A stretch of DNA of 64,000 bases from Paenibacillus spongiae (GCF_024734895.1 NZ_CP091430.1:4420501-4484500); one strand, 5' to 3'. Counted from the first letter of the stretch, positions 9,284 through 18,193 are shown. Numbers and translations: made by a program. Notes: generated by a model not told the origin, from the sequence alone.

Positions 9284-11035
9284 TTATTCGTTGATCAGCT
9301 TCGCATAACGAAGGAATCGTTCGAGAATCGCGACGACTTCCGCCCTCGTTGCCGTCTTCTTCGGAGCAAGCTTTTCTTGTGATACGCCTTCCATCAGCTT
9401 GCTGGAAACGAGCAGCTCCATCGAAGGCTTCGCCCATTGACCGATATCACCCGAATCCTTGAAGCGGTTTTCCAGCTCAGCGGGCTTCGATTGCGGCTTC
9501 GAACCGCTGAATGCCATAAATCGCTCAACCATGACCGCCATTTGTTCGCGCGTTACTTCAGCATGAGGCTGGAACGTACCATCCGCCATGCCGTTTACCC
9601 AACCGCGCGCTTTCGCGGTCTGCACCGCGCCGGCAAACCAGTCGTCTGCCTGAACGTCCTTGAAGCCCGATGATACCGATTCGAGGGATAGCCCGGATGC
9701 TCTGACGAGCATTGCGGTAAATTCGGCGCGTGACACATGGGTATCGGGAGAGAAAGCACCCGATCCAACTCCATTGACGATCAGCTTGGAGGCTAAGTGC
9801 TCGATCGATGACTTTGCCCAATGGCCGGCCGTATCCCGGAATGACGGGTTTGAAGTTACGATCATGTACATTTCATTCGATTGCTGCTTGATGAGCACGG
9901 TCGTACCTCCATCCGCCGAAGCTTGGAATACGGATGGAACGAAGCGCAGCTCGTGCGTTACGGGATCGATCGCTACGGCCGTCGAGCGTTTCGGGTCGAG
10001 CTTGGTAGCGGCGGACAACGTTTTGTCAATAAAGCCGTCCCCGATCGTCTTCAGCATCACTTGGTTGCCCTTCGCGACAGCCGATACGTTGAAGGAAACC
10101 GGGCCGGTCTGTGCGACGATGCCGCGAGTCGCCATCGATTGGTTGTCTTTCTCCGTGAACAGATCACGCATCTCTTGCAGGGTCACAACCATGTTAATAT
10201 CGGATGCCGCAGCGTTCAGGGAGCTCTCCAGCCCTGCGATGGAAATCGCCTTGAGCGGCAGTTCGATGGATAAGCCGTTCGAGCGGATCAAGATGAACGC
10301 ATTCGGAGCCGCGCTTTGTCCTGCCTTCAACGCTTCCGCCGGCAGCTCGACTTTAGCTCCGTCGACATCATCACGACCAGGAACGGCGACGGCAACGACC
10401 AGCTTTTTCCCGCTATCGTTCGATTGAGCCTTCAACGTTTGGAAAGCATTCGTTAACGCCGTCTTATCAATCGTAACTTTGACCAGATCGTCTCCGTTCT
10501 CATTCACCTTGGTTATATTCACCGCTGAGGCCGGAACCGATGCTGTAATCGAGGCGCCATCCGCTGTAACCGGCGAAGTGCCCGGGTCGGTAGGCGGAGT
10601 CGTGCCATCTGAATTGCCGCTCCCTCCTGAGCCGCCATTGCTGCCGGAATTGCCCGGAGTCCCCCCGTTGCCGCCCGGGTCAGGCTTCTTCGCAACCGTG
10701 AACGTTTGCTTCGCCGATGTCTCCAGGCCTCCTTGACCGGCGATCACCGTGTAGCTGCCCGGCATTGCATCGGCTGGCAGTGTAATCGCGGCTTCATATG
10801 CCCCCTGCTCGACTTTCACCGCGTTGAAGTACAATACAACCCCGTCCGGACGAACAATCTTGACGATGACGTCGCCCAGCGGCGACTTACCGGTAATATG
10901 GATCGTATCCCCCGGATATTTCCCTGTGGCGTCCAGCTTCAATGCCGGCACAACTTCCGTGCCTGCCGAAACCGGAACCGACGTCACGAGCATCGTCATC
11001 AATAGAAAGGAAATGAACCTTTTCTTGCTTGCCAC
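9284..11035 (-). CDS. S-layer-homology (SLH) domain surface protein
   Basis: A 583-residue exported protein with GTG start at 11035, GAGGAG six bases before it, and a signal peptide ending near SAGTE. Residues 30-115 form an immunoglobulin-like domain (PGDTIHITGKSPLGDV). A Gly/Ser/Pro/Asn linker covers about 118-155. A long beta-rich region of unknown function follows. The C-terminus has three SLH repeats, beginning FRDTAGHWAKSSIEHLASK, FKDVQADDWFAGAVQ and FKDSGDIGQWAKPSMELL. SLH triplets bind pyruvylated secondary cell-wall polymer and hold the protein at the surface. The third repeat is the most divergent. The exported metallophosphoesterase gene lies 51 bases upstream and is probably co-transcribed. 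Confidence 0.9.
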   Translation of the reverse strand: MASKKRFISFLLMTMLVTSVPVSAGTEVVPALKLDATGKYPGDTIHITGKSPLGDVIVKIVRPDGVVLYFNAVKVEQGAYEAAITLPADAMPGSYTVIAGQGGLETSAKQTFTVAKKPDPGGNGGTPGNSGSNGGSGGSGNSDGTTPPTDPGTSPVTADGASITASVPASAVNITKVNENGDDLVKVTIDKTALTNAFQTLKAQSNDSGKKLVVAVAVPGRDDVDGAKVELPAEALKAGQSAAPNAFILIRSNGLSIELPLKAISIAGLESSLNAAASDINMVVTLQEMRDLFTEKDNQSMATRGIVAQTGPVSFNVSAVAKGNQVMLKTIGDGFIDKTLSAATKLDPKRSTAVAIDPVTHELRFVPSVFQASADGGTTVLIKQQSNEMYMIVTSNPSFRDTAGHWAKSSIEHLASKLIVNGVGSGAFSPDTHVSRAEFTAMLVRASGLSLESVSSGFKDVQADDWFAGAVQTAKARGWVNGMADGTFQPHAEVTREQMAVMVERFMAFSGSKPQSKPAELENRFKDSGDIGQWAKPSMELLVSSKLMEGVSQEKLAPKKTATRAEVVAILERFLRYAKLINE

Positions 11036-11086
11036 GGTAATCTCCTCTTTCTTTGTTTATCTAGGCTGCGAGCCTGCTGAAGTCGT

Positions 11087-13315
11087 TTATTGCAGCGTTA
11101 CAGGTTCGGCAAGCAGCGTGCCGACATTCGTCAAATCAGCACTGAAATCGGAAACGACCAATACATGAACCCGGTAACCATCGTTGCGGTTAACGTTGAA
11201 TTTGGCGTTGAAGGTGCTGCCGTCAGCGGATACTTGCGCTTGATACGACGCGATGCTGACAGGCGTATTTCCCTTCATCAGCTGGAAGACGACGACAGCG
11301 TTGTTCTGCTGCGCAGCCGGCTTCACTGTTACGGTAGCATCGACCATCGCCGTATCTGCTAAGGATGAGCTCGTTACGATGAACGGATACTCGGACGAAG
11401 GAGCGTCGACCGTATCGGTAATAGCGGTTACTGCAAATGCAGTGGATAGCTTATCGGCGTTCTTCGAAAAAGCGAGCATTTTCGTAGCACCGGCTGGAAT
11501 GCTTGTTCCCGCAGGGATCGTGCAGATAACGCTGCTGCCTGTCTTCGCTACCGAAGCAATCGGAGCCAGTCCGGCCAGTTTGCCGCTGTCATTGCCCCAG
11601 TACAAGACATATTGCTCGATGTTCGATTCATTCGCTGCCGGTGTAATCGTGACGTCGCCGCCAATTTTGCCGGCATTCTTGTCCGTATCCGTAAATGCCA
11701 CCGCTTGCGGAGCGTCAAGCTGCTCGCCCACTTCGAACGTTACGCGGCCAAGCTCCAGGTTGTCGTTATCCGTGCGGTATTCCGCTTCTCCCACATAGAT
11801 CGCATCGTACTTGCCCGGCGCAAGATTCAAGCCTGAGAAGGTCATCGTTCCGTCAGGATGCTTCACGCTGCTCGTTTTTTTCTTCGCGATCGCTTGTGCA
11901 GTTTTATTCAGCACGGTTCCGGCTGGGAAAATACCGATCCAATCTTCACGGACCGAGCTCGTATAGGCAACTTGAATGTCCTCAGCCGGTGCATATCCTT
12001 CTTTGACCATCTTAATCGTCGGATTACTCAGCGTCAGATCAGGATCGGTCGTCGGATCGACTACCGGAATATTTGCCGGTACGCTTACTTCAAATTGAGC
12101 ATTCGGGATCCAGCTGTTATTCTTGAAATCTCTTCCTTTGACCAGTACTTTATCGCCGTACACTTCTACAAAATAGCCTTGGCTTCCGTCTTTGCCCGTG
12201 TTGGCATCCGTCCACAAATAGGACGTCGCCGCGGCATTAAACATCGTTGCGTACTTATCATTGTACATGGTATCTGGCGCGCCCAATTCCCAGTGGGTGT
12301 GCCCGCTGAACATTATGGACTGAGGATGCTTCGCCAAAATCGTTTTCAGTTCCGTATCTTGTCTCACGCCATACCAATAATTCGATTTGAGAAAACCGTC
12401 ATTCGCTCCGGACACTGTATTTTTCAAAGGCTGATGATGGAAGATAAATACCGGCTTGTCTTTGGACTCGTTCTCGGACAGCTTCTCATCCAGCCATTTC
12501 AATTGCGTTTCCGACAGATAGGAGTAGTCCTTCAAGCCTTTTTCCGTACCGAGAAAAATAAAATGATACCCCTTGATCCAAACATCATAATAATTGGATT
12601 GCATGTTCGTGTACTTCTTGAACAATTCGGAAAACTTGGTCCAGTCGCCCCAACGGACGTCATGGTTCCCTTGGACGAAATATGTTTCCGGGAGGTCGTT
12701 CTTGTACAGGTTGAAAATTCGGTGCAGTTCCTTATATTCCGCTTCAGTCCCGTTTTCCGTGTTATCGCCGATCGTCATAAGGCCGTCACTGTCGGGATTC
12801 AAAGCTACCATATCTTTCAACGCATCATCAAAGTTTTTGTTATGGACATGGTTCTTGTCGTGGGTCACATGCATGTCGGTGATAACCTCGAAGCTGACAA
12901 GCGGCTTCTCCCCGTTCCCCGGCGCCGATTCCTCTACAATGGAGAAAGGAACACGCTGAAAAATGTTATAGCCGCCATTCTCCATGTAGATGGCCTCGTA
13001 TTCGCCAGAAGCTAACGCTTTCGTAAATGTCATCTTGCCGTCAGGCTGACTCAAATCTTTCGTGTATTTCCACGTGAGGGAAGGACTGCTGCCTTGCGGA
13101 ACGGCTCCTTTCGGATACAAGCCGATCCAGTCATTATTAGAAGCACCGGTGAAGGTCAGTGTAATGGGCTCGCCTACCGCGAATGCAGGTTTATCCATCG
13201 TCACCGTCTGACCGGCTGCGTCAGCGACTTGGGGAGGTATGGACGGAAGGATCGTCATGAAAGCAATTGCGATGCAGAGCATCATAGACAAAGATTTACT
13301 TGCGGATTTCAACAT
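11087..13315 (-). CDS. Exported calcineurin-like metallophosphoesterase with duplicated beta domains
   Basis: The ATG at 13315 has AGAGGTG eight bases upstream, preferred over the longer frame. A signal peptide (LSMMLCIAIAFMTILPS) is followed by a beta domain containing NDWIGLYPKGAVPQ. The phosphoesterase core carries ITDMHVTHD, GDNTENG, GNHDVRWG, FHHQP and FSGHTHWE, which supply the two-metal ligands. A second copy of the beta domain has EDWIGIFPAGTV, and two further beta domains end the protein. About 742 residues. It should act outside the cell on phosphoesters, with unknown substrate. It sits between the SLH gene downstream and the SMR gene upstream (3-base gap from the SMR stop codon), so the three may share a transcript. 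Confidence 0.87.
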   Translation of the reverse strand: MLKSASKSLSMMLCIAIAFMTILPSIPPQVADAAGQTVTMDKPAFAVGEPITLTFTGASNNDWIGLYPKGAVPQGSSPSLTWKYTKDLSQPDGKMTFTKALASGEYEAIYMENGGYNIFQRVPFSIVEESAPGNGEKPLVSFEVITDMHVTHDKNHVHNKNFDDALKDMVALNPDSDGLMTIGDNTENGTEAEYKELHRIFNLYKNDLPETYFVQGNHDVRWGDWTKFSELFKKYTNMQSNYYDVWIKGYHFIFLGTEKGLKDYSYLSETQLKWLDEKLSENESKDKPVFIFHHQPLKNTVSGANDGFLKSNYWYGVRQDTELKTILAKHPQSIMFSGHTHWELGAPDTMYNDKYATMFNAAATSYLWTDANTGKDGSQGYFVEVYGDKVLVKGRDFKNNSWIPNAQFEVSVPANIPVVDPTTDPDLTLSNPTIKMVKEGYAPAEDIQVAYTSSVREDWIGIFPAGTVLNKTAQAIAKKKTSSVKHPDGTMTFSGLNLAPGKYDAIYVGEAEYRTDNDNLELGRVTFEVGEQLDAPQAVAFTDTDKNAGKIGGDVTITPAANESNIEQYVLYWGNDSGKLAGLAPIASVAKTGSSVICTIPAGTSIPAGATKMLAFSKNADKLSTAFAVTAITDTVDAPSSEYPFIVTSSSLADTAMVDATVTVKPAAQQNNAVVVFQLMKGNTPVSIASYQAQVSADGSTFNAKFNVNRNDGYRVHVLVVSDFSADLTNVGTLLAEPVTLQ

Positions 13316-13356
13316 AAACCAAGCACCTCTATCATGTAAAATGGGAAGCATCATTA

Positions 13357-13695
13357 TTACGATTTGCTGGATACTTTCAGACCGATTACGCCGATGACGA
13401 TGAGCGAAATCCAGAGCAGCTGCGTCATGTTGATCGACTCTTTAAACATAACAATTCCGACCGCCGTAATTAGGACGATCCCGACGCCCGACCAGATCGC
13501 GTAAGCAACGCCAACGTCGATATACGACAACGCGAAGTTAAGCAGCGTAAAGCTGATGCCGTATAGGACAAACATGAGAATGGACGGCCACAGCTTCGTA
13601 AACCCAGCGGACAGCTTCATTGAAGTTGTACCCGACAATTCAAACAGGATGGCGAGGAACAGAAGGATCCATCCCCAGCTGCCTTCAGCTTTCAT
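13357..13695 (-). CDS. Small multidrug resistance (SMR) family efflux protein
   Basis: A 112-residue protein with four hydrophobic helices. The first contains FLAILFELSGTTSMKLS, holding the membrane-embedded glutamate that all SMR proteins use for proton/drug exchange, and helix 3 has YAIWSGVGIVLI, the signature of the family. Such proteins work as dimers in the membrane and export cationic drugs or guanidinium. A GGAGG ribosome binding site precedes the ATG. The site is part of a possible leader hairpin, described separately. The divergent GbsR/MarR-type gene is the likely regulator. Confidence 0.9.
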   Translation of the reverse strand: MKAEGSWGWILLFLAILFELSGTTSMKLSAGFTKLWPSILMFVLYGISFTLLNFALSYIDVGVAYAIWSGVGIVLITAVGIVMFKESINMTQLLWISLIVIGVIGLKVSSKS

Positions 13696-13705
13696 TCAAC
13701 GTTTC

Positions 13706-13770
13706 CTCCAGTTGTCGTGATTGATTTCTGTTTCCAATTGAGCAGTCTCCTCTTCCACAAATAACTGGAG
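13706..13770 (-). promoter_or_regulatory. Possible leader hairpin masking the SMR ribosome binding site
   Basis: In minus-strand sense, CTCCAGTT (13770-13763) is the exact complement of AACTGGAG (13713-13706), and the latter includes the GGAG of the ribosome binding site. Pairing would close a 49-base loop and hide translation initiation. Whether it folds in vivo is unknown. No known guanidine riboswitch consensus was recognised. Confidence 0.35.
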
Positions 13771-13854
13771 TTGATCGCTATTTAATTAACCGGTTTAATA
13801 ATTCAATTTTTTTTTAATCTTATACGAGTTACCCCCCAAATGATGTATATAATC

Positions 13855-13868
13855 ATTTTGTACAAAAT
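13855..13868. promoter_or_regulatory. Perfect 14-bp palindrome, candidate operator
   Basis: ATTTTGTACAAAAT lies in the divergent SMR/gbsR-like intergenic region. It shares the half-site TACAAAAT with the second palindrome at 13999, suggesting two sites for the same dimeric regulator. Confidence 0.5.
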
Positions 13869-13998
13869 TTATTGTATATTCATCCCTTGTACTTTGTGTC
13901 AAATGACTGTTAACTAAATATTTTGATTATGTAAATGCACGGTTTCATAACAATTCGCTCCATTGATATGGTTTTTTTTGCTATAATGATCTTGTTCA

Positions 13999-14014
13999 TA
14001 CAAAATATTTTGTA
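13999..14014. promoter_or_regulatory. Perfect 16-bp palindrome, candidate operator
   Basis: TACAAAATATTTTGTA lies 51 bases before the start of the GbsR-like gene, just after a TATAAT (13982-13987). It is well placed for autorepression. The half-site matches the palindrome at 13855. Confidence 0.5.
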
Positions 14015-14065
14015 CATAGAAAAAATCCGATCGAAAATGTTATATAAGGGAAGTGAATTTTTCAA

Positions 14066-14614
14066 GTGTCCGGAAACGAGGAACAGGCGCAATCGGAAGC
14101 ACGCATGCGCATTAGAAAGAAAATGATCGAAGCAATTGCAGAAACGATGGATCTGTACGGCGCCACCCATTCTTCGGGCCAGCTGTACGGGATTATGTTT
14201 TTCGAGAACAGGCCGATGACGCTCGACGAGATGAAGCAGCACATGAATATGAGCAAAAGCAACATGAGTTATGCAGTCCGTTCGTTGGTGGAATCGCAGA
14301 TGGTAACCAAGCTCGATGAAAAGCAGGAACGCAAAGAGCTGTATGCCGCCGAGACCGATTTTTTCGCAGCGTTTCAAAAGTTCTTCTCGCATAAACTGCA
14401 GCGTGAAATCGATGTTATGAACGAGGCGATCGACGCCGCTTTGCCCGAATTGACCGAGCTCATCCTGGAAGAGCATATTGCCGACGAGGAACGGAAGATC
14501 GCCCTTCAAGACCTCCATAAGCTGCGTCATGCCAAGAAATATTACGAGTGGCTTCAGCAGTTTGTCGACGGCTTGCGGCAAGGGGATTTGCTCAAGTCTA
14601 AGGATGAAGTATAG
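14066..14614 (+). CDS. GbsR/MarR-type transcriptional regulator
   Basis: A 182-residue regulator with GTG start at 14066 and AAGGGAAGTG upstream. Residues about 30-95 form a winged helix (GQLYGIMFFENRPMTLDEMK, then MSKSNMSYAVRSLVESQMV), the pattern of GbsR-type MarR relatives. The C-terminal half is helical and probably forms the dimer (KYYEWLQQFVDGLRQGD). In Bacillus, GbsR and OpcR respond to choline in osmoprotectant control, but this copy sits divergent from an SMR efflux gene, so a cationic ligand and control of that pump are more likely. Two palindromes in the shared promoter region support this. Confidence 0.82.
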   Translation: MSGNEEQAQSEARMRIRKKMIEAIAETMDLYGATHSSGQLYGIMFFENRPMTLDEMKQHMNMSKSNMSYAVRSLVESQMVTKLDEKQERKELYAAETDFFAAFQKFFSHKLQREIDVMNEAIDAALPELTELILEEHIADEERKIALQDLHKLRHAKKYYEWLQQFVDGLRQGDLLKSKDEV

Positions 14615-14638
14615 CGGCCGGAAATGTATCCCCACGCC

Positions 14639-14679
14639 AAAACAGCGGGCTCTATCGACTGGCGATAGGCCCGCTGTTT
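14639..14679. terminator. Intrinsic terminator after the GbsR-like gene
   Basis: Left arm AAACAGCGGGCTCTATCG pairs with CGATAGGCCCGCTGTTT around a short loop, ending in T residues. It may serve both strands. Confidence 0.75.
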
Positions 14680-14696
14680 CTATAAGTCTGCTTACG

Positions 14697-14840
14697 TCAC
14701 TGTTCTTCCATCCGATCTAACAACGATTGAGCACGGCTTATCTCCATATCCAGCACATCCGTATCCGGCTGCAAGGCAGCATACCGATCAAGGGCAAACT
14801 TCAACCCCAGCCATCTACCGATCCTCGGTTTCGTATTCAA
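14697..14840 (-). CDS. Possible 47-aa peptide overlapping the Imm22-like gene, Spo0E-like pattern
   Basis: A frame from TTG 14840 to TGA 14697 overlaps the end of the Imm22-like gene in another frame. It reads LKFALDRYAALQPDTDVL and ISRAQSLLDRMEEQ. Two helices around a turn, with a conserved-looking LD near the end, recall the tiny Spo0E-type aspartyl-phosphate phosphatases. There is no good ribosome binding site and no SQELD motif, so this is only a candidate. Confidence 0.22.
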   Translation of the reverse strand: MNTKPRIGRWLGLKFALDRYAALQPDTDVLDMEISRAQSLLDRMEEQ

Positions 14841-15237
14841 TACTTGCAAGAAGAACGGCCGCCGAGCCTTCCCGCCCTACTGCTTCGATCGCAAACAAAA
14901 CTTCGTTAACTGCGCCGTAGGGCGAATCGTTGCCGTACAGGAGAATGATCGAATTATATGCACGGATACTTGCTTCGAATGCATTCGGCAGCTGTTCCGC
15001 GAACAGCTCGTGAGGCGAATACTCCTCATGCAAATATACAGTGAACTCTCCGCGCTCTACATCGTCGACGAGGAAATGGGCCTCGAGGAAGTCGTCATCG
15101 ATCCACGAACCTCCTATGCTTGCCATGAAACCGGAAGGCAGCACATCCCCGTCATCATCATACCGGGACTCGACGTAAGCGTACAGCTCTTCTTCAGAAG
15201 CAAAATTTGCTCCCCAAATCATGACAATGTTCTTCAT
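14815..15237 (-). CDS. Immunity protein 22-like protein
   Basis: About 140 residues from ATG 15237, with GAGGTGG eight bases upstream; the longer frame to 15270 lacks such a site. The sequence begins MKNIVMIWGANFASEEELYA and has a very acidic middle (SRYDDDGDVLPSGFMASIGG, then WIDDDFLEAHF). The W-G start, the acidic DGD-PSxF stretch and the overall length fit the Imm22 family of polymorphic-toxin immunity proteins. These small cytoplasmic proteins neutralise a cognate toxin. No toxin gene lies nearby, so this may be an orphan immunity gene, or the family call may be wrong. Confidence 0.5.
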   Translation of the reverse strand: MKNIVMIWGANFASEEELYAYVESRYDDDGDVLPSGFMASIGGSWIDDDFLEAHFLVDDVERGEFTVYLHEEYSPHELFAEQLPNAFEASIRAYNSIILLYGNDSPYGAVNEVLFAIEAVGREGSAAVLLASIEYETEDR

Positions 15238-15409
15238 CCTGCCATCCACCTCTTCGTTAGACTTTACCACTCATCGATCGCATGCCCCCATGGCCTTGAT
15301 GCCACAAGAACCCAGACTCGCATAAGATATACGATCTATGGAATGAGAGGGTTTCAATTTATTTCCAGTCACAGAACCGAGAACGGCTTCCAACGGCTCA
15401 GAAGCAGAA

Positions 15410-15439
15410 AGAGGCCGATCCGGTTAGGGACCCGCCTCT
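15410..15439 (-). terminator. Probable terminator after the phosphoesterase/propeller gene
   Basis: In minus-strand sense AGAGGC (15439-15434) pairs with GCCTCT (15415-15410), with an inner GGTCC/GGATC element, followed by TTCTGC. The T tract is short. Confidence 0.45.
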
Positions 15440-15462
15440 TGTCGGTTCGATTGCCCGTGCGC

Positions 15463-17715
15463 TCAGCCTAACCGTATGCCGCGAACGATACCGTCATGAC
15501 CCGCTGCGATCAGTCGCCCATTGGATACAGCCGGGGAAGAAAATACATAATTGGTTGAGAACTGGAGTTCCTCGACCACATTGCCGGTAACAGCGTCAAG
15601 TCCGGTCAGCAGCCCGTTGACGGAAGCCAAATATACGATTCCTTCATGCAAGACGGGTGCGGCATGGAAAATTCGCTGCTTGGTCTTGTTGGTCCACCGT
15701 ACGCTGCCGTTTGCAGGGTTGACGGCCGTCGTAGCGCCCCATTCGTCCGGCAGCACGAGCAATGGTTCCGGTCCCGGGACTTGCACGGAATAACCCGAGT
15801 ACATATAGCCGCCCTTAAGCGTCCATACATTGTTTCCGGTCGCGCCATTCAAAGCGATTGCGTTCGATACCGTCGAGAAGAGCACCGATTGCTTGTCCGG
15901 CAGGATAGTCGGATTGCAATACCACGGGCTGTACAACAACGTACGATAAGGACTTGCATGGGTGAACAGCGTCTTCTGCCACAGCAGCGCCCCGGTACGG
16001 ATGTCCAGCGCATAAGCTTTGCCGTCACCCGCGGCCACGAATACCGCCCCGTTCAGAACTTCGGGACGACCGGCGAAGAATCCGCCGATATTCGCCGTCC
16101 ATAGGACGGCTCCGGTTGCCGCGTCCAATTTCAACAGCGTACGCCCGACGGCAACGATTACGCTTTCCTTGCCGTCATGGGATGCATCGATCCATAACGG
16201 ACTGCTCAGAACCGGTTGAGCCCCGCCGTAGGACCAGACCGGGCGGCCGTCTGCCGTATTCAATGCATAGACCCGGTGATCCGCCGATCCGAGATAGACC
16301 CGGCTGCCGTCCGCGTTCAGCGCCGGCGTTCCGATAATTGCGCCTTGGGTTCGATACGCCCACTTCCGCTGCGCCCCTTTGGCCGATAATTCAAGCGCCG
16401 TCACCGTACCGTCCAGCTGGCTTACGATTGCCGTATTCTCCTGCGCAATGACGACCCCGGCCTGAACGGAAGCGTCCAGCTTGTGCTCCCATTCGATGCG
16501 GGAGACGGCCGCAGGGCTCCCTGCTGCAGGGATTTCCATATCGGCGACTTCATCCCAGAACTCGCCGGCTTCATTCGTGACCCGAACCTGAATCCGATAG
16601 ACGCCCGGCGCCAGACCCGCCGTATCCACAACCGTTTCAAAACGGTTGCCCTGTCCCGTCGGAAGCAGCTCCTTCCAGCTGCCGTTATTCGAACCCGCAT
16701 ATGTAACATCCGGCCAAAACTGGTAACGGACGCTAACCGCTCTTGCATGGGGATGCAGCTTAACGCTTAGAACGGGCTCCGATGCGGACTCATCAAGATG
16801 AACCTGCTGCGGCTTCTCATTCTCCGCCGGCTTCTCGCCGGAGAGCGGAATTTCCACGAGCAGCTTTTTGTCGGACAACGCTCCGCTCGTAAACTCCGCA
16901 TGGTAAACGGCGAGAACGGACGGCTGCAGGGGCAATGATTTCTTTTCCACCCAATGGTAGATCGGCGCGTCTTTGATGCCCGGCAGGGAAATAATCGTAA
17001 TCCCGTTCTGTTTCCATACTTCTTCGCGATGAATATGCCCGGTAAAGACCGCCCGTACATTATATGGTTCTACGATGCTGAAGAAATCTTCCTGATTGCT
17101 GATATAGTAAAAGTTTTTGCCGATCGGATAATGCAGGTAAATGACGATCGGCGTTTTTTTGCCGGTTTTCTGGAGATCGCTGCGCAGCCATTCCAATTGG
17201 ATCGGATCGAAATAACCGCCTTCTTGCAGCAATGAGGTCGGATCAAGAGCGATCACATGGACGCCGCCGCGGTCGAATGAATAATTCCCGGTGCCGAACA
17301 TTTGCGTATAAAACTCTTTGCCCCATTCATCCCAGCGGGCTTCATGATTACCGGGCACAGCGTGGATAAGGTCCTTCAACGTCGAAGGCACAAGCCGCGC
17401 ATACTCTTGATATTCCTCCTGAAATCCGGATTCGACGACATCTCCGACATGCAGAATAAACGCCGGCTTCTGTCCATCGGTCAGATCGGTAAAGATACGG
17501 GACAAATTGCCGCTGTGCTTCGGACTGTTCGGATCGATGTGGGTATCTGCAAGTACAGCGAAGGCAAACTCCTCTTCCTTCGCGGAGCCGATCGTCCCGC
17601 CTGTGAACGATGATAGAACGGTTAGCCCTACAATCCCGCCTGCCGCTTTCAAAAAACCGCGCCGGTCGATAGGACGATTGAGCATGGATTCCATGTGCTC
17701 CGGAATTTGTTTCAT
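15463..17715 (-). CDS. Tat-type exported metallophosphoesterase fused to a PQQ-like beta-propeller
   Basis: About 750 residues. ATG at 17715 has AGGAGG six bases upstream. The N-terminus carries DRRGFLKAAGG (Arg18-Arg19), a twin-arginine motif, then a hydrophobic stretch ending near SAKEE. Residues about 38-270 are a calcineurin-type phosphoesterase (VLADTHIDP, HVGDVVESG, PGNHEARWDEW, LHYPIG, FTGHIHREE). A linking beta domain follows. Residues about 405-750 are seven to eight blades of PQQ/PQQ-like repeats (GALLWQKTLF, GSVRWTNKTKQ, GNVVEELQFS). The propeller lacks obvious dehydrogenase partners and may be a binding module. This fusion is unusual; the nearest architecture would be a phosphoesterase that recognises a polymer or glycan. 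The C-terminal stop is followed by a weak terminator. Confidence 0.85.
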   Translation of the reverse strand: MKQIPEHMESMLNRPIDRRGFLKAAGGIVGLTVLSSFTGGTIGSAKEEEFAFAVLADTHIDPNSPKHSGNLSRIFTDLTDGQKPAFILHVGDVVESGFQEEYQEYARLVPSTLKDLIHAVPGNHEARWDEWGKEFYTQMFGTGNYSFDRGGVHVIALDPTSLLQEGGYFDPIQLEWLRSDLQKTGKKTPIVIYLHYPIGKNFYYISNQEDFFSIVEPYNVRAVFTGHIHREEVWKQNGITIISLPGIKDAPIYHWVEKKSLPLQPSVLAVYHAEFTSGALSDKKLLVEIPLSGEKPAENEKPQQVHLDESASEPVLSVKLHPHARAVSVRYQFWPDVTYAGSNNGSWKELLPTGQGNRFETVVDTAGLAPGVYRIQVRVTNEAGEFWDEVADMEIPAAGSPAAVSRIEWEHKLDASVQAGVVIAQENTAIVSQLDGTVTALELSAKGAQRKWAYRTQGAIIGTPALNADGSRVYLGSADHRVYALNTADGRPVWSYGGAQPVLSSPLWIDASHDGKESVIVAVGRTLLKLDAATGAVLWTANIGGFFAGRPEVLNGAVFVAAGDGKAYALDIRTGALLWQKTLFTHASPYRTLLYSPWYCNPTILPDKQSVLFSTVSNAIALNGATGNNVWTLKGGYMYSGYSVQVPGPEPLLVLPDEWGATTAVNPANGSVRWTNKTKQRIFHAAPVLHEGIVYLASVNGLLTGLDAVTGNVVEELQFSTNYVFSSPAVSNGRLIAAGHDGIVRGIRLG

Positions 17716-17824
17716 AATGTTCCTCCTAAAATAGCATTTGACATGCACCGATTGAAACGTGCATAAGCAACAGTCTATTGAAGAAGTATTAATTGATGAT
17801 CAAGCAGAGATGATGTTCATGTAA

Positions 17825-18193
17825 ATCGACGTTCTCTCCTCCACAAATATTAGTACGATTGTTGCGCGAGCCGATTTGACTCAACCTGCATTCTACCTTT
17901 ACTTTCAAAGCAAAGATGCCATTTTTAATGAATTGATCGACGAATTTCGTCTCCGCTTGCACCAATTAATCGAATCCAGCCGGGGCAAGCGTACTACTTG
18001 TCATTCTACTGCTGGGGGCTATTCAAGCCCATCTCGTTCGCGCCAATCAACCGCTAGTGACCGCAATTCCAGCCTTGTTCTGCTTGATTCTGTCATCCGT
18101 CGTATTGATCCGGAATCTGAAGGGCTTCTTCTGAAACCTCCTGGACGCGATTACATAGCTAAACCTTCGTTCGTCAAGCACCTTTCAACCTAG
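17825..18193 (+). pseudogene. Relic of a TetR-family regulator
   Basis: The frame opened just after a TAA at 17822 reads ISTIVARADLTQPAFYLYFQ, SKDAIFNELIDEFRLRL. This is the second half of a TetR helix-turn-helix (recognition helix plus the xYxYFxSKxxI signature) and the start of helix 4. The first part of the domain is gone, and the sequence after IESSRGK turns into Ser/Arg-rich nonsense, while another frame looks hydrophobic (PALFCLILSSVVL), indicating a frameshift. No functional protein is expected. Confidence 0.75.

Noticed and set aside
11858..13015. 385-residue plus-strand open frame
   Set aside because: It lies entirely opposite the metallophosphoesterase gene, whose active-site motifs are clear. 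The plus frame has no family pattern and no ribosome binding site.
13696..13800. Guanidine riboswitch upstream of the SMR gene
   Set aside because: SMR genes are often controlled this way, but I found none of the conserved guanidine-I/II/III elements; only a simple two-arm pairing is visible.
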